Source: Sinorhizobium americanum
Lineage (GTDB): Bacteria; Pseudomonadota; Alphaproteobacteria; Rhizobiales; Rhizobiaceae
Direction of reading: 5' to 3'
NCBI RefSeq assembly: GCF_001651855.1
Contig: NZ_LNQC01000077.1
Coordinates: forward strand, 27,254-91,253
DNA: 64,000 nt
Shown one piece after another: positions 8,806 through 17,929 of the stretch. The position numbers and the translations under genes are program-made. Each line of letters opens with the position of its first letter. Position 1 is the first letter of the stretch. Under the pieces are notes generated by a model. That model searched no databases and was not told where the DNA came from. It saw nothing but the letters and a program-made list of their open reading frames with translations.

Positions 8806-9798
8806 CTATTCGAACCCCTCGACGACGCAGGTGATGAGATCGTGGTCGGAGAGCGGCCGCCCCGAGGCGTCGAGCGAGGGAATGATCCGGCTTTCGGCGA
8901 TCTTCAGGCCGCGCGCCAAAAACCAGTCGAGCTTCATCGCTCGTTTCGGCCAACGGGTGATCAGGCTCGGTCGGGTGGTCATCTGATCGATCGGTCCGCC
9001 ATGGCGGGCGAACCCGCTTGCAGCGCTCGCCGCAAAAAGGCCCTCCGCCTCGAAATCGCCGCCGATATGGTTGCCCGTATTGAGGTCGCCGCCGATTAGG
9101 ATGGGGAGCCCCGGAAAGGCGGCGTCCAGCTGATCGATCAGTTCCTTCATCTGCCGCTCGCGATAGGCGGCGGTCGTGGCGCTTTCCAAATGCGTGGAAA
9201 CGGCGACGAAGGGACCCGCTTCGGTCTCGATTACGGTACCGACGGCGCAGCGCTCGCCGAGACGCGGCTGATCGGCGTCGTCCATGAACCACAGGCGCTC
9301 GCCCCAAAGCCGCAACAGGAAGGGGCGCCGGAAGGGCACGGCGGCCAGGAAGGCATTGCCGTGGAAGCCTTTGTCGTTGAAGTCGTCTTTGCAGAATTCG
9401 CGCTCGGTATCGGAGCCGAGGCCGAGCTCAATGAACTCGACGCCGTAGGCATATTGCATTTCCAGCGCGGGCGCGATCGCGGCCGTCGTGTGGCGCTGCG
9501 CCGTGCGGGCCATGCCGTTGTCCATCTCCGAAAGCAGCACGAGCCGCGCCCCGGTCGCGCGGAGATGTTCGGCGCTTTCTTCTGGAAAGAGACAGCGCTC
9601 GAGGTTCCAGGCGGCAACGGTGAAGGGAAAGGCAAGCGGCGCCGGCGCCGTGACGATGCCGCCGATCTCGATCGTATTCATCGCCTCGAGCCCCGCCATC
9701 ATCGAATCATGTGCGGGGACGCTGCGTTCCGTACGGGCAATCGCTTCGCGGTTCTCCTGTGAAGGAACGGCAAGCGTCGATACGGTTTTCTCAATCAC
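8806..9798 (-). CDS. Endonuclease/exonuclease/phosphatase (EEP) family hydrolase in the ugp operon
   Basis: Metal-dependent phosphoesterase fold, about 330 residues. The full EEP catalytic set is visible: AAWNLE (Asn and Glu, around residues 62-67), STHLES (His), GGDLNTGN (Asp/Asn pair) and the terminal LSDHDL (Asp-His). No signal peptide, so probably cytosolic. The start is taken as GTG at 9798 because it overlaps the UgpC stop as GTGA and has GGAG upstream; a later ATG (9702 or 9699) is possible. It is the last gene of a ugpBAEC operon behind a PhoB-type box, where other bacteria often carry the phosphodiesterase UgpQ. Hydrolysis of an imported phosphodiester is therefore a reasonable inference, but the substrate could also be nucleic acid or a sugar phosphate. 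Confidence 0.82.
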   Translation of the reverse strand: MIEKTVSTLAVPSQENREAIARTERSVPAHDSMMAGLEAMNTIEIGGIVTAPAPLAFPFTVAAWNLERCLFPEESAEHLRATGARLVLLSEMDNGMARTAQRHTTAAIAPALEMQYAYGVEFIELGLGSDTEREFCKDDFNDKGFHGNAFLAAVPFRRPFLLRLWGERLWFMDDADQPRLGERCAVGTVIETEAGPFVAVSTHLESATTAAYRERQMKELIDQLDAAFPGLPILIGGDLNTGNHIGGDFEAEGLFAASAASGFARHGGPIDQMTTRPSLITRWPKRAMKLDWFLARGLKIAESRIIPSLDASGRPLSDHDLITCVVEGFE

Positions 9799-10922
9799 GA
9801 TACAGACTCCAAATTCACGGCTTGCGGGCGCGCCGGCACGGCCATGGCCGTCCGGTCCGTCTCCCCTCGACGCTGGAGCCGCTTGCCGTTCTCCGCGGAG
9901 AAGAAATGCAGGCGATCCATCGGGATGGCGATGGCAAGCTCGCTGGCAAGCGGCGTTTCCGGCGGCAATGCGACGGTCAGCGGCTGATCCTCGACCGCGC
10001 CGTGCACCAGGCGTTGTGCTCCGAGTTCCTCGACATAGTCGACGCGGAAGAGCAAGGCCTGCTCGCCGGCAGATGCCGGACGCAAGTCTTCCGCCCTGAG
10101 CCCGACGGTCACCGGGCCTCGGGTCGGCGCCGGATAGTCGAGGTCGATCGCATGCGTGCCGAGATGCAGGCGGCCGCCTTCCAGCACGCCCTTGAGGAGG
10201 TTCATCGCCGGCGAGCCGATGAAGCTCGCGACGAAGGTTGAGGCCGGTGCGTGATAGACCTCGAGCGGCCGGCCGATCTGCTCGATCCGGCCGCCGTTCA
10301 GCACCACCAGCCGGTCGGCGAGCGTCATCGCCTCGAGCTGGTCGTGAGTCACGTAAAGCGAGGTGGTGCCGAGCCGCTTCTGCAAGCGCTTGATCTCGCC
10401 CCGCATCGAAACCCGCAGCTTCGCATCGAGGTTCGAGAGCGGCTCGTCGAAGAGAAAAGCGGCCGGCTTGCGAACGATCGCCCGGCCCATGGCGACGCGC
10501 TGGCGCTGGCCGCCCGAAAGCGCGCGCGGCTTGCGGTCGAGGTAGGGCTCGATCTCCAGCATCCGAGCCGCTTCCGCGACCCGCGCGTCGATCTCCGCCT
10601 TCGGCGTCCCTCGGTTCCTGAGGCCATAGGCAAGGTTCTCGTAGACGGTCATATGCGGATAGAGCGCATAGTTCTGAAAGACCATGGCGATGTCGCGTTC
10701 GGCCGGGTCGACGTCGTTGACGAGGCGCGTGCCGATCGTCACGTTGCCTTTCGAGATCGTTTCCAGCCCGGCGACCATGCGCAGAAGCGTGGACTTGCCG
10801 CAGCCGGAGGGGCCGACGAGCACGATAAACTCGCCGTCGGCAATGTCGATCGAGACGGATTTCACCGCTTCGACGCCGCCCGTATAGATTTTCGAGACCC
10901 CTGCGATATCGATCGCTGCCAT
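9795..10922 (-). CDS. ugpC: ABC transporter ATP-binding protein, UgpC/MalK type
   Basis: ATPase subunit of a carbohydrate-type (CUT1) importer, 375 residues. Walker [10 protein letters not shown] is near residue 40, the signature is [15 protein letters not shown], and Walker B ends in [12 protein letters not shown]. An additional C-terminal TOBE/MOP-like domain (about 240-375) is typical of UgpC/MalK proteins. The start ATG at 10922 gives the normal N-terminus [11 protein letters not shown]. The stop overlaps the next gene as GTGA. Association with a UgpB-type binding protein suggests glycerol-3-phosphate or a glycerophosphodiester as substrate. Confidence 0.9.
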   Translation of the reverse strand: MAAIDIAGVSKIYTGGVEAVKSVSIDIADGEFIVLVGPSGCGKSTLLRMVAGLETISKGNVTIGTRLVNDVDPAERDIAMVFQNYALYPHMTVYENLAYGLRNRGTPKAEIDARVAEAARMLEIEPYLDRKPRALSGGQRQRVAMGRAIVRKPAAFLFDEPLSNLDAKLRVSMRGEIKRLQKRLGTTSLYVTHDQLEAMTLADRLVVLNGGRIEQIGRPLEVYHAPASTFVASFIGSPAMNLLKGVLEGGRLHLGTHAIDLDYPAPTRGPVTVGLRAEDLRPASAGEQALLFRVDYVEELGAQRLVHGAVEDQPLTVALPPETPLASELAIAIPMDRLHFFSAENGKRLQRRGETDRTAMAVPARPQAVNLESVS

Positions 10923-11047
10923 TGGCTGCCTCCGTTTGGGATTTCGGAGCGGTGAAGGGCAAACCACTTCGCCCCTTCTCTCGTTCCACTTTTTTGCTTC
11001 CGCGCATTTCCGGACGGCGAACCGCACACACTTCGCCTGGAAATGCT

Positions 11048-11899
11048 TTATTTGTCGCTTTCCGTAAGTCCCTTGATGAACCAGCGCTGGAAGATGACGA
11101 CGATCATCACCGGCGGCAGCATGGCGAGGATCGCCAGTGCAAAGGCCTCGTTGTAATCGGGGATGTTGGAGCCGACCCAGACGAGCAGGATCTGCTTGAT
11201 GCCGCGTACCAGCGTGAAGAAGCCCTCGTCCGTCGTCATCAGCGTCGGCCAGAGATACTGGTTCCAGCCGTAGACGAACATGATGATGAAGATCGCCGCC
11301 ATCATGGTGCGCGACAGCGGCACCAGCACGTCGATGAAGAACTTGAACGGTCCCGCGCCGTCGATCCGCGCCGCCTCGAGCAATTCGTCCGGCACCGATT
11401 TGAAGAATTGTCGGAAATAGAAAGTCCCTGTCGCCGAAGCGAGAAGCGGCACGATCAGCCCGGTATAGGTGTTCGTCAGCTTCAGGGCATTCATCACCTC
11501 GTAGGAGGGCAGGATGCGGACCTCGAGCGGCAGGAGCAGTGTCGTGAAGATCACCCAGAAGAACAAGCTCGCCAGCGGAAAGCGGAAATAGACGATCGCA
11601 TAGGCCGCCAGCATCGAGAGCACGATCTTGCCGACCGCAAAGCCGAGGCCGAGGATCATCGAGTTCAGCATCATGTTGAAGCCGGTGACCTTGCCGGTGA
11701 AGCCGCCCTCGCGGGTCAAAACCGTCTCATAGGTCTCGGCGAAATGGCCGCCCCAGGTGAGACTGAGACCGTTGCGGTGGATGTCGGCAGCCTCGTGCGT
11801 CGAGGTCATGAAGGCGACGACGACGGGCGCCACCATGATGAAGACGCCGATCAGGAGAATGACATGATCGAAGAACCGGGTGCGATGCATCGGCATCAC
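11048..11899 (-). CDS. ugpE: Glycerol-3-phosphate-type ABC transporter permease UgpE
   Basis: Inner-membrane permease of the CUT1 importer, 283 residues, six hydrophobic segments. The EAA loop ([14 protein letters not shown]) that contacts the ATPase is visible in the second half. The start at 11899 is one base after the ugpA stop; two more in-frame ATGs follow within nine codons (11893 and 11890 region), so the exact start is uncertain by a few residues. It pairs with UgpA to form the channel. Confidence 0.9.
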   Translation of the reverse strand: MMPMHRTRFFDHVILLIGVFIMVAPVVVAFMTSTHEAADIHRNGLSLTWGGHFAETYETVLTREGGFTGKVTGFNMMLNSMILGLGFAVGKIVLSMLAAYAIVYFRFPLASLFFWVIFTTLLLPLEVRILPSYEVMNALKLTNTYTGLIVPLLASATGTFYFRQFFKSVPDELLEAARIDGAGPFKFFIDVLVPLSRTMMAAIFIIMFVYGWNQYLWPTLMTTDEGFFTLVRGIKQILLVWVGSNIPDYNEAFALAILAMLPPVMIVVIFQRWFIKGLTESDK

Positions 11900-11900
11900 C

Positions 11901-12941
11901 TCAATTGTAGTGTACGCGCCGCTCGATGAAGCGGAACTGGAAGACGGTGAGCACCAGGACGATGAGCATCAGGATCACCGATTGCGCCGAGGAGCCGCCG
12001 AGATCGTTGCCGCGGAACCCGTCCATATAGACCTTGTAGACGAGCGTGATCGGGTTGTTGGCGGCCTTATCCTTCACCATCACGTCGATGATGCCGAACG
12101 TGTCGAACAGCGCATAGGTGACGTTGATGATCAGCAGGAAGAAAGCGGTCGGCGCCAGCAACGGCAGGATGATCGTCCAAAACCGGCGCAGCTCCGAGCG
12201 GCAGTCGATCGCCGCCGCCTCGCGCACGGAAACCGGAATGCCCTGAAGTCCCGAGAGGAAGAAGATGAAGTTGTAGGGGATCTGCTTCCAGACCGCGACG
12301 ACGATCATCGCGAAAGCCGTGTCGAAATAATCGAGCCCGACCTTGATGTCCCAACCGAACCAGCGGGCGAATTCGACGAGCGGGCCGATATGCTGGTTGA
12401 AGAACATCATGCCGATCAGGCCGGCGACAGGCGGGGCGATCGCATAGACCCAGATGAGCAGCGTCTTGTAGGCCGCATTGCCGCGGATGACGCCGTCCGC
12501 CTTGACGGCGAGCAGCAGCCCGATTGCTAGCGCGAAGAAGGTGACGAGAGCGGTAAAGATGGCCGTGAACCGCGCGATACCGAAATACTCAGTCGACTTC
12601 AGGACGTCGGCATAGTTCGTCAGCCCCACGAAGGTCGAGCCGAAACCGAACGGATCCTCGAGGTAGAAGGAAGACTGGATCGCCTGGACAGACGGCCAGT
12701 AGAAGAACACGAAGATGATCGCGAGCTGCGGCGCGAGAAAGAGATAGGGCAGGAAAGGCGAGGCGAATTGCACGCGCTTGGCGGCTGCCTGCCGTCCTTG
12801 ATCTTTGAAGCGGCCCCTCATCCGGCCTGCCGGCCACCTTCTCCCCGCCATTGCGGGGAGAAGGGACGCTCCATTGTCGGCAGCATTCCCCTCTCCCCGC
12901 GCGCGGGGAGAGGGCCAGGGTGAGGGGCTCGCCTCGCTCAT
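11901..12941 (-). CDS. ugpA: Glycerol-3-phosphate-type ABC transporter permease UgpA with repeat-derived N-terminal extension
   Basis: Inner-membrane permease, 346 residues if started at 12941, against about 290-300 for typical UgpA. Recognisable UgpA homology begins at about residue 56 (RVQFASPFLPYLFLAPQL); the EAA loop REAAAIDCRSELRRF lies in the C-terminal half. Residues 5-43 are encoded by a RIME-type palindrome (12814-12928) that reads through in frame. The ATG at 12941 is only five bases after the ugpB stop, the expected place for an operon start, which suggests the element went into an existing coding sequence. The alternative ATG at 12821 lies inside the repeat and has only a weak ribosome site. 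The extension would face the cytoplasm and be Pro/Arg/Gly-rich. Confidence 0.85.
   Translation of the reverse strand: MSEASPSPWPSPRARGEGNAADNGASLLPAMAGRRWPAGRMRGRFKDQGRQAAAKRVQFASPFLPYLFLAPQLAIIFVFFYWPSVQAIQSSFYLEDPFGFGSTFVGLTNYADVLKSTEYFGIARFTAIFTALVTFFALAIGLLLAVKADGVIRGNAAYKTLLIWVYAIAPPVAGLIGMMFFNQHIGPLVEFARWFGWDIKVGLDYFDTAFAMIVVAVWKQIPYNFIFFLSGLQGIPVSVREAAAIDCRSELRRFWTIILPLLAPTAFFLLIINVTYALFDTFGIIDVMVKDKAANNPITLVYKVYMDGFRGNDLGGSSAQSVILMLIVLVLTVFQFRFIERRVHYN
12814..12928. repeat. RIME-type palindromic element R1, inside the ugpA reading frame
   Basis: Opens with CCCCTCATCCGGCCTGCCGG and contains two hairpin cores (CTTCTCCCCGC pairing with GCGGGGAGAAG, and CTCTCCCCGC pairing with GCGGGGAGAG), closing with GTGAGGGG. 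This is the mosaic structure of the rhizobial RIME family. It lies at the 5' end of ugpA and is translated in frame there. Confidence 0.85.
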
Positions 12942-12946
12942 CGCAA

Positions 12947-14245
12947 TCAGCCTGCGGTCTTGGCGAAACGGGCAAGCAGTTCGTTGCCTTCCTTCTCGAT
13001 CGCCTCAAGCGCATCCTTCACGGTCGCTTCGCCGGAGAAGATGCGCCCGTATTCGCGCTCCATGATCTCGCGGATCTGCGGATAGAAGCCGAGGCGGTAA
13101 CCCTTCGACCATTCGCCGGCCGGCAGCAGGAGCTGCTTGATGCCGACTTCGGCGACCGGCTTTTCCTTGTAGTAGCCGTCCTTCTGGGCGAGCTCATGGG
13201 CCGCCTTGGTGATCGCAACGTAGCCGGTGGCCTTGTGATAGAAGTACTGGACTTCCGGCGAGGTCAGGAACTGGAAGAAATCGGCCACGCACTTGTTTTC
13301 CGCGTCCGACTTGCCGGACATGGCAAAGAGTGCGGCGCCGCCGATGAAGGAGTTGGTGCCGGCGCCCTTGATCGCGTTCCAATAGGGCAGGAAGGTCGCC
13401 GAGAAGGGCATCGTCGCCGTCTTCTGCAGGCCGCCGAAGGAGCCGGAGGAGCCGATCCAAAGGGCTGCCTTGCCTTCTTCGAAGACCTTCTGGTTGTCGT
13501 TCCAGCCGGCACCGTAGAAAGCGAAGTAGCCCTGGTCCTTCCAGGCCTTCAGCTTCTCGAACATCATTTCGAGATTCGGGTCGGTCACCTTGAGCTTGGT
13601 GTCAACGACGCTGTCGTAGCCGTTGTTGTTGGTGGCGAACTGGATGTTGTTGCGCGAGAAGAAATTCTCGGTGAACTGCCAGGTGAGCTGCGACTGGACG
13701 AGCGGAATGAAGCCGGCGTCTTTCAGCTTCGGAGCGATCACCTCGAACTCTTCCCAGGTCTTCGGCGCCTCGACGCCGGCCTTCTTCAGGGCCTCGTCGT
13801 TGATATACATGATCGGCGCCGAGGAATTGAACGGCATGCCGACGAACTTGCCTTCGCTGTCGGCGTAGAAATAGCGCACGCCGTCGATGAAGGCATTGCG
13901 ATCGAAGCTGTAGCCGGCCTTGGTGATCAGGTCCTCGGCCGGAATGACGGCGCCCTTGGCGTTGATGATGGTGGCGGCACCGGCATCGAAGACCTGCAGA
14001 ATGTTCGGCTGTTCGCCGGCGCGGAAGGCGGCGATGCCGGAGGCGAGTGCTTCCTCGTAGGTGCCCTTGCTGACCGGGGTCAGCGCGCAGGCGCTCTGGG
14101 ATGCGTTGAATTTCTGGGCGACCTCGTTGATCACCTCGCCGTTGCGGCCGGCCATGCCGTGCCACCAGGTGATGTTGGTCGCGGCAAGCGACGTCGTCGT
14201 GGAAAATGCGAGTGCAATGGCTGCAAGCGAAATCGTTTTGAGCAT
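12947..14245 (-). CDS. ugpB: Glycerol-3-phosphate-type ABC transporter substrate-binding protein
   Basis: Periplasmic binding protein, 432 residues, with a clear signal peptide (MLKTISLAAIALAFSTTTSLA; cleavage near residue 21). UgpB-type features include ITWWHGMAG just after the signal, the FNASQ segment, QVFDAGAATI and the later NSSAPIMYIND block. The start ATG at 14245 has GGAGAGGG about 8 bases upstream. It is the first gene of the operon ugpB-A-E-C-EEP and follows a PhoB-type box 41-58 bases upstream. Classic UgpB binds glycerol-3-phosphate; a close relative binding a glycerophosphodiester is equally possible. Confidence 0.9.
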   Translation of the reverse strand: MLKTISLAAIALAFSTTTSLAATNITWWHGMAGRNGEVINEVAQKFNASQSACALTPVSKGTYEEALASGIAAFRAGEQPNILQVFDAGAATIINAKGAVIPAEDLITKAGYSFDRNAFIDGVRYFYADSEGKFVGMPFNSSAPIMYINDEALKKAGVEAPKTWEEFEVIAPKLKDAGFIPLVQSQLTWQFTENFFSRNNIQFATNNNGYDSVVDTKLKVTDPNLEMMFEKLKAWKDQGYFAFYGAGWNDNQKVFEEGKAALWIGSSGSFGGLQKTATMPFSATFLPYWNAIKGAGTNSFIGGAALFAMSGKSDAENKCVADFFQFLTSPEVQYFYHKATGYVAITKAAHELAQKDGYYKEKPVAEVGIKQLLLPAGEWSKGYRLGFYPQIREIMEREYGRIFSGEATVKDALEAIEKEGNELLARFAKTAG

Positions 14246-14285
14246 GGCTGGTCCCTCTCCACCGTGGTTGCGGTGGCAGTGGACT

Positions 14286-14303
14286 AGTGACCTTCGATGA
14301 CAG
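14286..14303 (-). promoter_or_regulatory. PhoB (Pho) box upstream of ugpB
   Basis: On the minus strand reads CTGTCATCGAAGGTCACT: a perfect first half-site CTGTCAT, four spacer bases, then a GTCA-containing second half in the 11-base phase expected for PhoB. It sits 41-58 bases upstream of the ugpB start. Induction of the operon under phosphate limitation is inferred. Confidence 0.65.
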
Positions 14304-14350
14304 GCCGGTAATGCTTTTATGTCGGATCGATTACATTTTTGATCATTCGA

Positions 14351-14719
14351 TCAAAACGCGTCCCGCAGGTGCCGCGGCCAGCGCCAAGGCATGACGGCGA
14401 TGATGTCGTAGCGGACCGAGAGGCGGTGAAAATCCGCCTGGCGCGACAGCCAGATATCACTTGCCGCCCTGATGCGCCGCTGCGCCGTGTCGGAGACGGC
14501 GAAGACGGCTCCATCGAAGCTCGCCCGTGCCTTCACTTCGACGCAGGCGATCAGGTCGCCGCGTCGGGCGATGATGTCGATCTCGCCGAGCTTGGTGCGA
14601 TAGCGCATGGCGACGATCCGGTAGCCCTTGAGCACAAGGCAGAGCGCGGCACGGTATTCGGCGAGATGGCCGCGCTTCAGGGCCTTGAGCTTGCGGGCGG
14701 CCGGGCGCTCAGCCTTCAT
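14351..14719 (-). CDS. YraN family protein (UPF0102), predicted nuclease-like fold
   Basis: 122 residues with the UPF0102 restriction-endonuclease-like core: [21 protein letters not shown] in the middle, including the D...E-x-K pattern (E, D, EVK) of that fold. The biochemical role is unproven. It overlaps the end of rsmI by 11 bases, a widespread rsmI-yraN pairing that supports the call. The next gene downstream on this strand is ugpB, but a Pho box separates them, so the rsmI-yraN unit probably ends here. Confidence 0.88.
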   Translation of the reverse strand: MKAERPAARKLKALKRGHLAEYRAALCLVLKGYRIVAMRYRTKLGEIDIIARRGDLIACVEVKARASFDGAVFAVSDTAQRRIRAASDIWLSRQADFHRLSVRYDIIAVMPWRWPRHLRDAF

Positions 14720-15641
14720 GACTTTCCTTCAGGCGGAGGAGTCGATCGTAAAGCTCCTTGCGCGGCAGTCCGGTCCGGCGCGCCGCCTCCGTCGCGGCCT
14801 TGCCCGTCGGCATGTCGCGGACGAGCGCCTTCAGCAGCGCGTCCACATCCGCGGCCTCCGGCGCGGGCTTTGCGTCCGGGGGACCGATCACCAGAACGAT
14901 CTCGCCCTTGACGCTCGCGCCTTGGTCATAAAGGGCCTTGAGCTCGCCGAGCGTGCCGCGGCGGAACTCCTCGAAAGCCTTGGTCAGTTCGCGGCAGACG
15001 GCGGCCTTCCGTTCCTCGCCGAAAACTTCGGCGGCGGCGGCGACGGTGGCGGCGATGCGGTGCGGCGACTCGAAGAAAAGGAGCGTCGACGGCACATTGG
15101 CAAATTCCCTGAGCCGGTCGCGCTTCGCCTTGTCCTTGGTCGGCAGAAAACCGGCAAACAGGAAGGCGTCGCTTGGAAGGCCCGACCCGACGAGGGCCGC
15201 GAGCGGCGCCGACGGACCGGGAACGGGAATAACCTTGTGGCCGGCGTCGATGGCGAGTTGCGCCAGCCGGTAGCCGGGATCGGAGACGAGCGGCGTGCCG
15301 GCATCGGAGACAAGCGCCACCGATTTCCCTTCGGCGAGCGCCGCAAGCAGCCGCGGCCCGGCCTCGGCGGCGTTGTGCTCATGATAGGGAACCGGCCGAT
15401 TGACGATGCCGTAGCGGTCGAGCAGCACGCGCGTCACCCGCGTGTCCTCGCAGGCGAGCAGATCGGCGCCGGCAATCGTCTCCAGCGCTCTCAGGGTAAT
15501 GTCGGCGAGGTTGCCGATCGGCGTCGCCACCAGATAGAGCGCCGGCCCCAGGGGGCGCGCCGGAACGCTTGCATTGTGCAGGCGAAAGCTGCGTTGTCTT
15601 TCCTTCTCCGCCGCCCCGGCCGATTGCTGCTTTTCCAACAC
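14709..15641 (-). CDS. rsmI: 16S rRNA (cytidine(1402)-2'-O)-methyltransferase
   Basis: SAM-dependent enzyme that 2'-O-methylates C1402 in the 16S rRNA decoding centre. Tetrapyrrole-methylase fold: [19 protein letters not shown] near the N-terminus, [15 protein letters not shown], and the [15 protein letters not shown] block with FAGFLP following. The GTG at 15641 (310 residues) is preferred; the frame is open to an ATG at 15707 (332 residues), which would add a non-conserved leader. The gene is followed by an overlapping yraN and is divergent from dnaN across about 250 bases. Confidence 0.93.
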   Translation of the reverse strand: MLEKQQSAGAAEKERQRSFRLHNASVPARPLGPALYLVATPIGNLADITLRALETIAGADLLACEDTRVTRVLLDRYGIVNRPVPYHEHNAAEAGPRLLAALAEGKSVALVSDAGTPLVSDPGYRLAQLAIDAGHKVIPVPGPSAPLAALVGSGLPSDAFLFAGFLPTKDKAKRDRLREFANVPSTLLFFESPHRIAATVAAAAEVFGEERKAAVCRELTKAFEEFRRGTLGELKALYDQGASVKGEIVLVIGPPDAKPAPEAADVDALLKALVRDMPTGKAATEAARRTGLPRKELYDRLLRLKESHEG

Positions 15642-15887
15642 CCTGTTCCCGCTTATGCCCGGCTTGCCGGTTTGGCCCTTTATGAGTGAGCGGCCAGCGC
15701 AGGGCAAGACCGGTTAGGCCGGCCGGCTGCTGCATTTGGGAAAAGCCAGCGAAACCGCTTGCTTTCGCGGCGATTTTTCTGCCATTTTGCCCGTCCACAT
15801 CGCTCCGGCCGGCCGGCCGGGACACACGCAGTTTGACGCCGCGGCAGGCGCGCCCCGTCCGGCAATGGTTGAAAGCGGTAGCATCCC

Positions 15888-17006
15888 ATGCGCATTACTC
15901 TCGAGCGGTCCAATCTTTTGAAATCGCTGAACCATGTCCACCGCGTGGTCGAACGGCGCAACACGATCCCGATCCTCTCGAACGTGCTGTTGCGCTCCGA
16001 CGGCGCCAGCCTCGAAATGAAGGCGACCGACCTCGACCTGGAGATCACCGAGGCAACGCCGGCGCAGGTGGAACAGGCCGGCGCCACCACCGTTCCGGCG
16101 CATCTGCTCTATGACATCGTTCGCAAGCTGCCGGACGGTTCCGAGGTGCTGCTCGCCACCAATGCCGAGGGCACGGCGATGACCGTCGCCTCGGGCCGCT
16201 CCAAGTTCTCGCTGCAATGCCTGCCGCAATCGGACTTCCCGGATCTCACGGCCGGCAGCTTCTCGCATTCCTTCCGCGCCAAGGCGACGGATCTGAAGAT
16301 GCTGATCGACAGGACGCAGTTTGCGATCTCGACGGAGGAAACGCGCTACTACCTCAACGGCATCTTCTTCCACACGGTGGAGAACAAGGGCGAGCTCAAG
16401 CTGCGGGCGGTGGCGACCGACGGCCATCGCCTCGCCCGCGCCGACATCGAGGCGCCGGCCGGCTCCGAGGGCATGCCCGGCATCATCATTCCGCGCAAGA
16501 CCGTCAGCGAATTGCAAAAACTGCTCGACACTCCTGACGTGGTGGTCACGGTCGAGGTCTCGGACGCGAAGATCCGCCTGACGATCGGCTCGATCGTCAT
16601 GACGTCGAAGCTGATCGACGGGACGTTCCCGGACTATCAGCGGGTGATCCCGGCAGGCAACGACAAGGAACTGCGCGTCGACTGCCAGTCCTTCGCACAG
16701 GCCGTCGACCGCGTCTCGACGATCTCCTCCGAACGCGGCCGGGCCGTCAAGCTGGCGCTCTCCGACGGCCAGATGACGCTGACCGTGAACAATCCGGATT
16801 CCGGCAGCGCAACGGAAGAATTGCCGGTCGGTTATGAGAGCGATCCGCTCGAAATCGGCTTCAATGCCAAATATCTTCTCGACATCACTGCCCAGCTTAC
16901 CGGCAATGAGGCGGTCTTTATGCTGGCGGATCCCGGCTCGCCGACCTTGGTGCGCGATCTCGCCGCGGACGACGCGCTCTACGTGCTGATGCCGATGCGC
17001 GTCTAA
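15888..17006 (+). CDS. dnaN: DNA polymerase III beta subunit (sliding clamp)
   Basis: Dimeric ring clamp that tethers DNA polymerase III to DNA and recruits other repair and replication factors. 372 residues, the standard length, with three clamp domains: MRITLERSNLLKSLNHVHRV opens domain 1; the ATDGHRLAR block lies in domain 2; the conserved C-terminal YVLMPMRV is intact. It is a stand-alone gene here, not next to dnaA, which is normal in rhizobia. A candidate terminator follows at 17120-17146. Confidence 0.97.
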   Translation: MRITLERSNLLKSLNHVHRVVERRNTIPILSNVLLRSDGASLEMKATDLDLEITEATPAQVEQAGATTVPAHLLYDIVRKLPDGSEVLLATNAEGTAMTVASGRSKFSLQCLPQSDFPDLTAGSFSHSFRAKATDLKMLIDRTQFAISTEETRYYLNGIFFHTVENKGELKLRAVATDGHRLARADIEAPAGSEGMPGIIIPRKTVSELQKLLDTPDVVVTVEVSDAKIRLTIGSIVMTSKLIDGTFPDYQRVIPAGNDKELRVDCQSFAQAVDRVSTISSERGRAVKLALSDGQMTLTVNNPDSGSATEELPVGYESDPLEIGFNAKYLLDITAQLTGNEAVFMLADPGSPTLVRDLAADDALYVLMPMRV

Positions 17007-17119
17007 GACTGAAGCGCAGTAAGTCTCGATCGGACGCACGGAGGTCGCTCCAGCACGTTTGCCTTCCCAATTCGGCTGCGATTTTAGGGAGACAGGCGGC
17101 GGAGCTCTAGCGGATTGAA

Positions 17120-17146
17120 CCGCCATGCTGCCGCTGGCGGGTTTTT
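17120..17146 (+). terminator. Candidate rho-independent terminator after dnaN
   Basis: Stem CCGCCA (17120-17125) with TGGCGG (17135-17140), nine-base loop, followed by G then TTTTT (17142-17146). About 110 bases after the dnaN stop. Confidence 0.5.
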
Positions 17147-17231
17147 CATTGGCGGGACTGTCGCTGCTTGTTGATAAAGTGTCGCTTTCAGACGCGGACC
17201 GACTTGTTTTCGCCGCAGATGGGAGCACATT

Positions 17232-17315
17232 ATGAGCAGACGCTTACGCGCGGCCGCCGAATCGCGGTACCGCGCGCAAAGCCATGGGAACAATGAAGCC
17301 GAGGGGATTCGATGA
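17232..17315 (+). CDS. 27-residue leader ORF overlapping pmtA
   Basis: ATG at 17232 has GGGAG with six bases of spacing, which is a good ribosome site. The 27-codon peptide is basic and hydrophilic (begins MSRRLRAAAESR). Its TGA overlaps the pmtA ATG as ATGA, although pmtA also has its own GAGGGG. The peptide could couple translation or serve as a regulatory upstream ORF; it may also be fortuitous. No signal or membrane segment and no homolog recognised. Confidence 0.4.
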   Translation: MSRRLRAAAESRYRAQSHGNNEAEGIR

Positions 17316-17914
17316 GTCTGCGCCTGAAGGTGAAGGAAAAGTTCGGTCAGAAGTTCGACGAAGAGATTCGCTTCTTCAAGGGCTGGATGAGCAACACCCG
17401 CGCGGTCGGTGCGATCCTGCCGACATCCGCAGTGACGGCGCGGCGCATGGCAAGCGTTGTCAACCCGCGCTCCGGCCTGCCGGTGCTCGAGCTCGGCCCG
17501 GGGACGGGCGTGATCACCAAGGCGATCCTCGAGCGCGGCATCTCCCCTGAGAAGCTGGTATCGATCGAATACTCGACGGAATTCTTCAACCAGTTGAAGG
17601 CGGACTTCGCCGGCGTGCACTTCATCAATGGCGATGCCTTCGACCTTTCGCGCACGCTCGGCGCGCTGAACGGCCAGCAGTTCGACAGCGTCGTCTCCGC
17701 CGTACCGCTCCTGAATTTTCCGATGCACCGTCGTGTCGAGTTGATCGACGATCTGCTCGCGCGCATTCCCTTCGGGCGCCCGGTGGTTCAGATCTCCTAC
17801 GGGCCGATGTCGCCGGTCGTCGCCATGCCGGATCGTTATCGCATCCAGCATTATGATTTCGTCGTGCGCAACATCCCGCCGGCACAGCTCTGGGTCTACA
17901 GCAAAGCCCATTAG
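17312..17914 (+). CDS. pmtA: Phosphatidylethanolamine N-methyltransferase, Sinorhizobium type
   Basis: SAM-dependent methyltransferase that converts phosphatidylethanolamine to phosphatidylcholine in three steps; phosphatidylcholine is a major rhizobial membrane lipid needed for symbiosis. 200 residues; SAM motif I VLELGPGTGVITKAIL is near residues 59-74, an acidic residue ends strand 2 (SIEYS), and the INGDAFDL block follows. The N-terminus (MSLRLKVKEKFGQKFDEE) is close to what I recall of the S. meliloti protein. GAGGGG precedes the ATG. It is followed 15 bases later by a phosphatase-like gene, probably in one operon. Confidence 0.92.
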   Translation: MSLRLKVKEKFGQKFDEEIRFFKGWMSNTRAVGAILPTSAVTARRMASVVNPRSGLPVLELGPGTGVITKAILERGISPEKLVSIEYSTEFFNQLKADFAGVHFINGDAFDLSRTLGALNGQQFDSVVSAVPLLNFPMHRRVELIDDLLARIPFGRPVVQISYGPMSPVVAMPDRYRIQHYDFVVRNIPPAQLWVYSKAH

Positions 17915-17929
17915 ACGGCCGGCTCGCCC

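Noticed and set aside
12851..14287. A 478-codon plus-strand frame opposite ugpB.
   Set aside because: Antisense shadow of ugpB; starts inside the RIME element.
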